A stretch of DNA of 64,000 bases from Egbenema bharatensis. Lineage in GTDB: Bacteria > Cyanobacteriota > Cyanobacteriia > Elainellales > Elainellaceae. The first letter of the stretch is position 1; every line of letters starts with the position of its first letter. The notes beneath the pieces were generated by a model that had not been told where the DNA came from, ran no database searches, and saw nothing but the letters and a program-made list of their open reading frames with translations. The position numbers were made by a program, and so were the translations under genes. This document shows positions 38,045 through 46,992 of this stretch, one piece after another. The stretch is taken from contig NZ_CP182236.1 in NCBI RefSeq assembly GCF_048077055.1, positions 868,001 to 932,000 on the forward strand, written 5' to 3'.

Positions 38045-39269
38045 CTAGTAGATTGTCAGCCTTGATTTGAAGGGTAAATGGATTGATAATTTGAGCTATC
38101 TCCAATCAGTCAAACCATTATGGCGCGAAAAAAATACATCGTTTCTCTAACTGCTGAAGAACGAAAAGAGTTGGAGCAACTCACTACAACTGGCAAAGTT
38201 GCTGCTTACAAAATGAACCATGCACGGATTTTGCTCAAAGCCGACACCAACCAAGAAGATGGAGGATGGACGGATCAAGCAATTAGCCAAGCACTCGACA
38301 TCAGTGTAGCGACGATTGAACGGGTGCGGCAACGCTTTGTTGAAACAGGTCTAGAGAGTGCCTTGAGTCGGCAAGTGCAGCAACAACGCAAACCGCGCCG
38401 CCTCGATGGATCCCAAGAAGCACATCTGATTGCGATGACCTGTAGTGAGCCTCCCGAAGGACAAGCCCGTTGGAGTCTGCGCTTGTTAGCTGAGCGAATG
38501 GTGGAATTAGAGGTGGTCGAAAGCATCTGCCATGAAACCGTTCGACAAACGCTGAAAAAAACGACCTCAAGCCCTGGTTGAAAGAATGCTGGGTGATTCC
38601 TCCCGAGTCCAATGCGACGTTTGTCTACTACATGGAAGATATCTTAAGTGTCTACACCCGCTCTTACGACTCACGCTATCCCGTAGTTTGTTTTGACGAA
38701 ACCAGCAAACAGTTAGTCAAGGAAACCCAAGTCCCTTTACCGATTGAACCGGGTCAACCGCCGCGCTATGACTACGAGTATGAACGAAACGGGGTCAACA
38801 ATCTGTTCATGTTCGTTGAGCCCTTAGCGGGTTGGAGACATGTCCAAGTCACAGACCGGCGCACCAAGCACGATTATGCCCAGCAAATGAAATACTTGGT
38901 CGACGAGCGTTATCCGGATGCGGAGTGGGTCACGGTTGTCCAAGACCAACTCAACACTCATGACCCTTCGGCATTGTATGCCACCTTTGAACCCCAAGAA
39001 GCCAAGCGGATCCTCGATAAGTTGGAATTTCATTACACCCCGGTTCACGGCAGTTGGCTCAATATGGCTGAAACTGAACTCAGTGTTTTAGCCCGCCAAT
39101 GTCTAGATCGCCGCATTCCAGATCAACCGTCATTGCAACAAGAAACACTAGCGTGGGAGCAGCGCAGGAATGCTCAACTGCGAACCATCGATTGGCAATT
39201 TACCACGGAAGATGCACGGGTTAAACTCAAACGACTTTACCCTTCATTTCAACCTTGACAGACCACTAG
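38045..39269. mobile_element. IS630-family element (copy 1), 1.2 kb
   Basis: Terminal inverted repeats begin CTAGTAGATTGTCA on the left and, read from the right, CTAGTGGTCTGTCA, and both continue to TGAAGGGTAAA. The element is bounded by CTAG on each side, which fits the TA target duplication of the IS630 family inside a CTAG target. It interrupts a D12-class methylase remnant whose codons resume at 39270. Confidence 0.85.
38120..39258 (+). CDS. IS630-family transposase made by -1 frameshift
   Basis: Two overlapping frames (38120-38581 and 38578-39258) encode the N-terminal helix-turn-helix part and the DDE catalytic part. They join at the run of seven A at 38555-38561: slipping back one base there continues K-K-N-D-L-K-P-W-L-K-E-C-W. 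The catalytic acids lie in VVCFDETSK, VVQDQLNTHDP and HGSWLNMAETEL. A-run slippage is a known way for IS630 elements to make full transposase, so the split is probably functional rather than decay. Confidence 0.8.
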
Positions 39270-39416
39270 TTCAGAAAGATTATTAATAGGTTCTTCTACT
39301 GCAATCTTAAGTTCCTCTCTTGAAAATGGTGTTAACCCAATTGCTCTAATAAGCTCCTCTTGATTATCTCGAAGAACTCGAAAAAAATTTACGACTTCTC
39401 CATCAATATCGTTATA

Positions 39417-39581
39417 CAGCACTTTCGAGGTATATGAGGTACACTTAAAAGGAGATTAGAGGTATCAAGAATCCCGATGAAAGCCTACTCCGTTGATTTG
39501 AGAGAAAAAATAGTTAATGCTTATGAGAGAGGCGATACTTCAATTAGAAAAGTAGCCACTCAGTTTGGCGTTGCGAAAAGC
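39417..39581. mobile_element. Left-end fragment of IS630 copy 2 (tandem duplicate)
   Basis: These 165 bp are identical to the left end of the complete element that follows (offset 167 bp) and end at a TA inside the transposase start. The fragment encodes only the first 35 or so residues of transposase before reading into the second copy and stopping near 39626. Confidence 0.9.
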
Positions 39582-39583
39582 TA

Positions 39584-40605
39584 CAGCACTTTCGAGGTAT
39601 ATGAGGTACACTTAAAAGGAGATTAGAGGTATCAAGAATCCCGATGAAAGCCTACTCCGTTGATTTGAGAGAAAAAATAGTTAATGCTTATGAGAGAGGC
39701 GATACTTCAATTAGAAAAGTAGCCACTCAGTTTGGCGTTGCGAAAAGCTATGTCCAAAAGCTGCTCCTCCTTAAGAAAACTCAGGGACACTTGGCACCCA
39801 AGAAGCAAGGTGGAACAATGAAGGGACAGTTAGATGAGTACGGTAGCGAATTAACTGCAATGGTACAAAGCCATCCTGACGCAACTTTAGCAGAATATTG
39901 CGAGTATTTTGGAGAGCAATACAACGTTTGGGTCTGTCGCAGTGTCATGTGCTGTGCCTTGCAAAAACAACAACTCACGCGAAAAAAAAGACCTTACGCA
40001 GCACTCAAGCGAACACAGAGCGGGTGCAAAAGCTGAGAGTAGAGTATTGGGAGAAGGTCAAACCCATCGAGGTAGAGAACCTGGTGTTTCTAGACGAGAT
40101 GGGAGTTCTACTCGGGTTGACCCGTACCCATGCTAGAAGCAATCGAGGCGATAGAGCGTATGACTTTAAGCCCTACTATCGAGGTGAAAAGGTGAGTGTG
40201 ATTGGGGGCATCAGTTGCAAGCAGGTGTTGGCTCTCATGACACTAGATGGTTCAGTCAATGGCGATGCCTTCAAAGTTTTTATCGAGCATTTCCTGCTGC
40301 CGCAGTTATGGGAGGGTGCAGTAGTGGTGATGGATAATTTGCCTGCTCATAAAGTTGAAGCAATCGAGCCTTTAATTGAATCAGTAGGTGCCAGTGTTTT
40401 GTATTTGTCGCCCTATTCTCCTGAATTTAATCCCATTGAGCATTGGTGGTCACAATTGAAAGCATTCCTGAGACTATTTTCTCCAACTACTGCATCTGGT
40501 GTGGATGGTTTAATCGGAATAGCACTTGAGTTAATGAATCCTGAACACCTCAAAAATTGGTTTACACATTGCTGCTACTGTACCTCATAAACCCCGAATC
40601 CGCTG
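39584..40605. mobile_element. IS630-family element (copy 2), 1.02 kb, complete
   Basis: The left end begins CAGCACTTTCGAGG and the right end, read inwards, CAGCGGATTCGGGG; both continue to TATGAGGTACA after a few differences. TA flanks both ends (39582-39583 and 40606-40607) as expected for IS630. The element has a different sequence from copy 1. It interrupts the D12 methylase gene, and its left end is preceded by a partial second copy of itself. Confidence 0.88.
39644..40590 (+). CDS. IS630-family transposase made by -1 frameshift
   Basis: The first frame (39644-40036) holds the N-terminal helix-turn-helix (LREKIVNAYERGDTSIRKVA). The second (readable from 39898 to 40590) holds the DDE domain with VFLDEMGVLL, VVVMDNLPAHK and SPEFNPIEHWW. 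They join at the run of eight A at 39982-39989 by a one-base slip back, giving L-T-R-K-K-K-T-L-R-S-T-Q. All three catalytic acids are present, so the element may still be active. Confidence 0.82.
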
Positions 40606-40935
40606 TAGGTTTCAACTGGTGACGGCTTTCTGTTCAATAAGACAGCTGCTGAACCGCCAAACGGGTCACAGTAATGAGTTGCATCTGGCAGTAAAGGCAG
40701 AAGCCAGTTCAAATGATTAAATTTTCCACCATACCAACCAAAAGCAATGACTTTGCCCATTTGCCTGTCCATACTGACCCTGGACGAATAGTATACACGA
40801 ACCAGTGCCTTTGGGATTGGAAAGAGCTAACAACTTTACTAGAGAGGGTGACCATATGCTATCGATGCAAATTAGCCTTTCGATCTGACGAGTAACATTA
40901 AACTCATAAGTAAGTGTGTCATGCGGGAAAGTGGA

Positions 40936-43900
40936 ATGAGTACAGCCCAAACTGGACAGTGGCAATTTTGGATCGATCGCGGCGGTACCTTTACCGACAT
41001 TGTGGCGCAGCGACCGGATGGCCAGTTGGTGCTGCATAAGTTGCTGTCTGAAAATCCAGAACGGTATCAGGATGCGCCATTGCAGGGGATTCGAGATTTG
41101 CTGGGTGTTGCGACGGATGAGCCGATTCCCGCCGAACAGATTGCAGTGGTCAAAATGGGAACGACGGTGGCGACGAATGCCCTACTGGAACGCAAAGGCG
41201 ATCGCACTGTCCTCGTCATTACAAAAGGCTTTCGGGATGCCCTCCGCATCGGCTATCAGAACCGTCCCGATATTTTTGCGCGACACATCATCCTGCCGGA
41301 GATGCTCTATGAGCAGGTGATTGAGGTAGAAGAACGCTACAGTGCCCAGGGAGAGGAATTGTCGCCCCTGGCAGAAGCTCCCCTCCAGGAATCCCTGCAA
41401 GCCGCCTACGATGCCGGAATTCGATCCTGTGCGATCGTTTTCCTGCACGGCTATCGCTATCACCACCACGAACAGCAGGCTGCGGAACTGGCAAAGGCGA
41501 TCGGCTTTACTCAAATCTCCGTATCCCATCAAGTCAGCCCCCTGATGAAGCTAATCAGCCGAGGCGATACCACCGTCGTCGATGCCTACCTCTCCCCCAT
41601 CCTGCGGCGATACGTCGATCGGATTGCCTCTGAATTAGGTATTGCATCTCCCTCCCCCCAACCTCTAAGGGCTACGCCCACGCTCCAAGAACTCTCCTCT
41701 CCTCTCTCCTCTCTCCTCTCTCCTCTCTCTCCCACCCTCCTGTTCATGCAGTCCAACGGCGGACTCACCGATGCTCACCTGTTCCAGGGAAAGGACAGTA
41801 TCCTGTCGGGGCCGGCGGGGGGTGTGGTTGGAGCTGTGCAAGCCAGTGCCAGGGCTGGATTTGATAAAATTATCGGTTTTGATATGGGGGGGACTTCCAC
41901 CGATGTCTCCCACTTTAACGGCACCTACGAACGCACCTTTGAAACCGAAGTGGCTGGGGTGCGGCTGCGGGCCCCGATGATGGCGATTCATACCGTCGCG
42001 GCGGGAGGAGGGTCAATTCTGGTGTTTGATGGATCCCGGTATCGAGTGGGGCAGAGTCAGCCGGAGCCAATCCAGGGCCAGCCTGCTACCGACGGGGTGG
42101 GCCGCTGACGGTGACGGATTGTAATGTCATGGTGGGAAAACTGCATCCGGAATTCTTCCCCCAGGTGTTTGGACTGGACGGGAATTTGCCCTTAGATGCG
42201 GAGGTCGTGAGGCAAAAATTTGCCGAATTGGCAGCAGAAATTCAGGCAAAAACCAGGGATGCTCGATCGCCGGAACAGGTTGCTGCTGGTTTTTTAGCCA
42301 TCGCAGTGGATAACATGGCGAATGCGATTAAGAAAATTTCAGTTCAGCAGGGGCACGACGTTTCAGAATATACCCTGTGCTGCTTTGGGGGAGCTGGGGG
42401 ACAACACGCCTGTTTAATTGCTGAATCCTTAGGGATCAAACAAATTTTCCTCCATCCCTATGCTGGTGTGCTGTCTGCCTACGGAATGGGTTTAGCCGAT
42501 CTGCGATCGCTGCGAGAATTGGCGATCGAAATGCAATTATCCAGCGAAGCGATACCCGAATTACAAACAAAATTGAATCAACTCAGTACAGAAGCCAAAC
42601 AGGAAATCCAACAGCAGGGACTCTCAGATTCACAAGTTGAAGTTCAACAGAGCGTATACCTGCGTTACCAGGGAACCGATTCATCGCTGTTAGTCAATGC
42701 GAACACGCCAGCAGCAATGAAAGCCGAGTTTGAACACCTGCACGAACAACGATACGGCTTCACCATGCCCGGCAAGCCCCTGATCATTGAAGCCATTGCC
42801 GTAGAAGCGATCGGCAAAATGTCCATTCCTGAAGAACCCACTCTCCAGCGGCAAACTAATCACCCCCCCGAACCGATCGCCACCGTATCAATGTACACCC
42901 ACGACTCCTGGCATTCCACCCCCGTCTACCAGCGCACCGATCTCCAACCCGGAGACACGATCCCCGGCCCCGCGATCTTAGTTGAACCCACCGGAACCAA
43001 CATCATCGAACCTGGATGGATGGCAGAACTGAGCGATCGAGATCATCTGGTGTTAAGCAAGGGAGTCAGGAGTCAAAGTGACGCACCCACTCACCCATCC
43101 ACTCACCCATCCACTGACTCAGTCCTCAGTCCTCAGTCCTCAGTCCTCCCTTCTCCCTCCTCCCCCGATCCCGTCCTCCTGGAAATCTTCAACAACCTGT
43201 TCATGGCGATCGCCGAGCAGATGGGGTTCACGCTGCAAAACACCAGTTACTCCGTCAACATTAAGGAACGGTTAGACTTCTCCTGCGCCATTTTCGATCG
43301 GCAGGGTCAACTGGTCGCCAACGCCCCCCACATTCCCGTTCACCTCGGCTCCATGAGTGAAAGCGTCCAAAGCCTGATCTCAGCTAAAGGGGACACCTTG
43401 AAACCGGGGGATGTCTACGTCCTCAATAATCCCTACAATGGCGGCACTCACTTGCCGGATGTCACGGTGATTACGCCTGTGTTTGTTGAGGTGGGCATTG
43501 CCCACCCTACTTCTACTCTCAGTCCTCAGTCCTCAGTCCTCAGTCCTCACCAGTCCTCACCCCTCTTCTACGTCGCCTCTCGCGGCCACCACGCCGACAT
43601 TGGTGGAATTACCCCCGGTTCCATGCCGCCCAATAGCACCTCGATCGAGCAGGAAGGCGTATTGATTGATCATTTTCAACTGGTGGATCAGGGTGAGTTT
43701 CGGGAAGCAGAACTGCTGGAATTGCTGACTTCTGCCCCTTACCCGGTACGAAATCCCACTCAGAATATTGCTGACCTGCAAGCGCAGATTGCGGCCAACG
43801 AAAAGGGCGTACAGGAGTTGCAAAAAATGGTGGCACACTACGGCTTGGAAAGGGTGCAAGCCTATATGCAGCATGTTCAGGATAATGCGGAAGAGTCGGT

Positions 43901-44762
43901 GCGGCGGGTGATTGATGTCTTGAAAGATGGTCAGTTTACCTATCCTGCTGATGATGGCAGCCAAATTCAGGTGAAGATTACCATCGATCGCCTCAATCGC
44001 AGGGCCACGATCGACTTTACGGGAACCTCTCCCCAGCAGGCGACGAACTTTAATGCCCCCTCTGCGGTGTGTAAAGCGGCAGTCCTCTACGTGTTCCGAA
44101 CTCTGGTAGATGATGCGATTCCGCTGAATGCAGGCTGTCTGAAGCCGTTGAATATTCTGATTCCAGAGGGCTGTATGCTGAATCCCCGCTATCCGGCAGC
44201 AGTGGTTGCAGGCAATGTGGAGGTGTCGCAGGCGGTGACGGATACGCTGTATGGTGCATTGGGCGTACTGGCAGGTTCCCAGGGTACGATGAATAACTTC
44301 ACCTTTGGCAACGACCGCCACCAGTATTATGAAACGATTTGCGGTGGGTCGGGGGCAGGGGCAGAATTTGATGGAACGGATGCGGTACAGACCCATATGA
44401 CGAATTCTCGCCTCACTGATCCAGAGGTGCTGGAATGGCGATTTCCAGTGCAGTTAGAGAGTTTTGAGATGCGAGCCAACAGCGGTGGATGGGGCAGGCA
44501 TCGAGGCGGAAATGGCGTAATTCGGCGGATCAAATTCCTGGAACCGATGACGGCAGCAATCCTTTCCAGCCATCGTCAAGTCCCCCCCTTTGGCTTGGAG
44601 GGAGGAGAACCGGGAGCCGTCGGGCGGAACTATGTGGAGCGATCGCATGGGGCAGTTGAGCCGTTGGCAGGTAGGGCAGAGGTAGCGGTGAATCCGGAGG
44701 ATGTGTTTGTGATCGAAACGCCAGGTGGGGGTGGATTTGGCCCCGGATCAGTTCAGACCTGA
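40936..44762 (+). pseudogene. oplAH: 5-oxoprolinase (HyuA-HyuB fusion) with one-base frameshift
   Basis: This enzyme hydrolyses 5-oxoproline to glutamate with ATP. The HyuA half has WIDRGGTFTDIV and MGTTVATNALLERKG, then MQSNGGLTD and GFDMGGTSTDV. The frame stops at 42108 after R-V-G, but the -1 frame continues AESAGANPGPACYRRGG, the canonical family sequence, and runs on through the HyuB half (GGAGGQHACL, YVASRGHHADIGG) to 44762. One G added to the GGGG at 42048-42051 restores a protein of about 1,275 residues. Three repeat-derived inserts (41690-41745, 43075-43165, 43487-43560) add Ser/Pro-rich stretches. It converges on padR with a 15-bp overlap. Confidence 0.88.
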
Positions 44763-45305
44763 ATCGGACTGGGGTATTTTCTCGATAAAAGCCAGAACCT
44801 CGTCGCACCAATCCAGCCAGGCAGTTTCATAGCGAATTCCGCGCCGCAGGGTGAGATAGCGAAACTGTTCTGCCAATTCAGGTTCCGGCAGGGATTGATA
44901 TAGGGCTTCCCTTTCCTGATAAGCCGTCAGTTGATCCAGGTGCCTCTGGCGACGATAGTGGATTTCTTTGAGCAATTGCTGACGAGGGATATAAGGGCCC
45001 GCCAGCACCTTCACCAGCAAGTCTTCCCGAATTGGCGTTGGCTCGGTGGGGATTGTGAACCACTGCATCAACTCCTGCTGCCCTTGTTCAGTCAGGTGAT
45101 AAATCTTTTTGTCGGGCTTACCCACCTGGGGCACGGTTTCAAACTGCACCCATCCCTGCTGCTCCATCTTGGCGAGTTCTCGATAGACCTGCTGCTGGCT
45201 CGCTGTCCAAAAACACCCAATTCCCTCATCAAACACCTTGCTCACGTCATAGCCGCTCCGGGGTTCGGAGGCCAGGATAACCAGAATGGTGTGAGCGATC
45301 GCCAT
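44748..45305 (-). CDS. PadR family transcriptional regulator
   Basis: This 185-residue protein has the PadR winged helix (about 1-80: ILVILASEPRSGYDVSKVFD, then QQQVYRELAKMEQQGW and the wing GKPDKKIYHLTEQG) and the C-terminal VirR-type dimerisation helices (about 95-180). I place the start at 45305 because family homology begins at MAIAHTILVIL and the 54 residues before it would be encoded by the promoter palindrome. It is divergent from the RND efflux operon and probably represses it, releasing on binding a drug-like or phenolic ligand. Confidence 0.9.
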   Translation of the reverse strand: MAIAHTILVILASEPRSGYDVSKVFDEGIGCFWTASQQQVYRELAKMEQQGWVQFETVPQVGKPDKKIYHLTEQGQQELMQWFTIPTEPTPIREDLLVKVLAGPYIPRQQLLKEIHYRRQRHLDQLTAYQEREALYQSLPEPELAEQFRYLTLRRGIRYETAWLDWCDEVLAFIEKIPQSDSGLN

Positions 45306-45330
45306 AGCCGTAAAAATTTTTCCAAAAGAA

Positions 45331-45419
45331 TTGACATACCCAATAAGTTGAGTATAGGCTATGAATCGATACACAACAAGTTGAATAAAATATTGTTGAA
45401 TATAGATTTGTTGTATATC
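45331..45419. promoter_or_regulatory. Facing promoters with a 12-bp inverted repeat (PadR operator candidate)
   Basis: Rightward: TTGACA (45331-45336), 16 bp, TATAGG (45353-45358). Leftward, on the minus strand: TTGTTG (complement of 45374-45379), 17 bp, TATACT (complement of 45351-45356). The arms GATACACAACAA (45368-45379) and TTGTTGTATATC (45408-45419) match at 11 of 12 positions. The left arm covers the leftward -35 and lies just after the rightward start point, which suits a repressor controlling both directions. Confidence 0.6.
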
Positions 45420-45465
45420 GCATTGTTTGATATCAACTCGATGGATATTGAGAGGATTTGCGATC

Positions 45466-46860
45466 ATGAACTCCGATCCGGTTTCGCCTGAACAGTTCGC
45501 TCAACGTCCAGATCCGATTCCCACCGTTCCGCCCGCTCCACCTAAAGCCTTACCGCCTTCCCATTCCGCCCAAAGCCATCGCTGGAAGTTCTTTGGCATT
45601 GCCCTATTGTTAGGAGTGTCAGGCATCACGATCGCCCAGACTCAGTTCGCAACCACTGCCTCCGAGCCATCTGCTACGGTTCAGCCGTTATCTGTAGAGA
45701 CGGTGCAACTGGAACCCGCCAGCAGCTACGAGGTAAGGCGCACCTATACCGGAGAAATTGTCGCTCGGCGCAGCAGTGATTTAGGGTTTGAGCAGTCTGG
45801 CACAGTGATTGAACTTTTGGTGAATGAGGGAGATCCGGTTGCAGCCAACCAGCCCCTCGCTCGGTTAGATACCCGCAGTTTGCAAGCCCAACGGCAACAG
45901 TTAATCGCCCAACGGGATCAGGCATTGGCACAGCTTCAGGAACTTCAGGTTGGGGCCCGTCCAGAAACGATCGCCGCTGCCCGGGCTGCCGTCGCCGATT
46001 TAGAACAGCAGGTTGCCCTGGCCCAATTGCAGAAAGCCCGCCGGGAAGGACTGTATCAGGAAGGCGCGATCGCCCGTGAAGATCTGGATCAGCAAACCTT
46101 TAACCTGGGTTCCCTACAAAATCGGCTGAACCAGGCGCAGAGCCAGTTGGATGAGTTATTAGCCGGAACGCGGCAGGAACAGGTGATGTCTCAGCAGGCA
46201 AACGTGAGACAGTTAGATGCCAGCCTCCAGGCGATCGAGATTGAGTTAGAAAAAAGCGTGTTGCGATCGCCCTTTAGCGGCAGAGTGAGCCAACGGTTAG
46301 TGGATGAAGGCGTGGTGGTCAGTGGGGGGCAGTCGGTGCTGCGGCTGGTGGAAGGGGGAGAACTGGAAGCCCGGATCGGAGTACCCGTAGATATGGCTAA
46401 TCGTTTGACAATCGGCAGTCCGCAATCCGTTCAGGTCGGAAATCAATCCTATTCTGCTCAGATCACGGCTCTGCTCCCAGAGTTGGATACCAACACGCGC
46501 ACGGTGACGATCGTTTTACAGTTCAATCCTGAATCGAATATTGCGATCGGCCAAACCGCTCAACTTCTCATTTCAGACACCCAACCGGAGGACGGATACT
46601 GGCTTCCGGCAACCGCACTAGTTCCCGGCGATCGGGGCTTGTGGTCAGTGTATGTGGTGAATGAAAACGATGCAGACGAAGCCGAAGGCAGCTATGTCGT
46701 AGCACGTCGGGATGTGGAAGTGCTCCACACTGAAGCCGAAGCTTCCCCTTCCCAAGAACAGCGGGTCTTTGTCCGAGGACTCCTACAACCCGGAGAAAGG
46801 GCGATCGTCAATGGCACCCACCGCATCGTCTCTGGTCAAACCGTCACCGTTTCCCCTTAA
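45466..46860 (+). CDS. RND efflux periplasmic adaptor (HlyD/MFP family)
   Basis: This 464-residue membrane fusion protein links an RND pump to an outer-membrane channel. A Pro-rich cytoplasmic tail is followed by one membrane helix (about 38-55), the first half of the lipoyl domain (VIELLVNEGDPVAANQPLARL), a long alpha hairpin (about 135-260), the second lipoyl half (SPFSGRVSQRLVDEGVVVSGG) and a beta-barrel. I start it at the ATG at 45466, with GAGAGG 10 bases before. The pump gene follows after 132 bp containing a short palindromic repeat. No TolC-like gene is nearby. Confidence 0.92.
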   Translation: MNSDPVSPEQFAQRPDPIPTVPPAPPKALPPSHSAQSHRWKFFGIALLLGVSGITIAQTQFATTASEPSATVQPLSVETVQLEPASSYEVRRTYTGEIVARRSSDLGFEQSGTVIELLVNEGDPVAANQPLARLDTRSLQAQRQQLIAQRDQALAQLQELQVGARPETIAAARAAVADLEQQVALAQLQKARREGLYQEGAIAREDLDQQTFNLGSLQNRLNQAQSQLDELLAGTRQEQVMSQQANVRQLDASLQAIEIELEKSVLRSPFSGRVSQRLVDEGVVVSGGQSVLRLVEGGELEARIGVPVDMANRLTIGSPQSVQVGNQSYSAQITALLPELDTNTRTVTIVLQFNPESNIAIGQTAQLLISDTQPEDGYWLPATALVPGDRGLWSVYVVNENDADEAEGSYVVARRDVEVLHTEAEASPSQEQRVFVRGLLQPGERAIVNGTHRIVSGQTVTVSP

Positions 46861-46992
46861 ACCCTCTTGTAGGGTGGGTCTGGACTGCCCAGCCAGCAAA
46901 ACCACCGATCGCACATTCTTGCTTCAGAAAAAATCGGCTGTAAGGGCGCACAGCAGTGCGCCCCTACCGGTTATCCTTCACCATTCGTTGCC

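Larger units (their letters stand above)
39270..40760 (-). pseudogene. D12-class DNA adenine methylase remnant, split by IS630
   Basis: The N-terminal part (40760-40608) reads VIAFGWYGGKFNHLNWLLPL, then YCDPFGGSAAVLLNRKPSP, the typical start of Dam-like D12 methylases with the AdoMet motif. It breaks at V-E-T-Y. The next codons, N-D-I-D-G-E-V-V-N-F-F-R, resume at 39414 on the far side of the IS630 at 39584-40605 and run to L-S-E-L at 39270, where the other IS630 begins. Rejoining at the TA target gives an uninterrupted frame. The C-terminal two thirds, including the D-P-P-Y motif, is not found beyond 38044, so it was deleted. Confidence 0.85.

Noticed and set aside
40773..40935. Right attachment site of the tRNA-Gly element
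   Set aside because: I searched by eye for the tRNA 3' end sequence in this spacer and did not find it.
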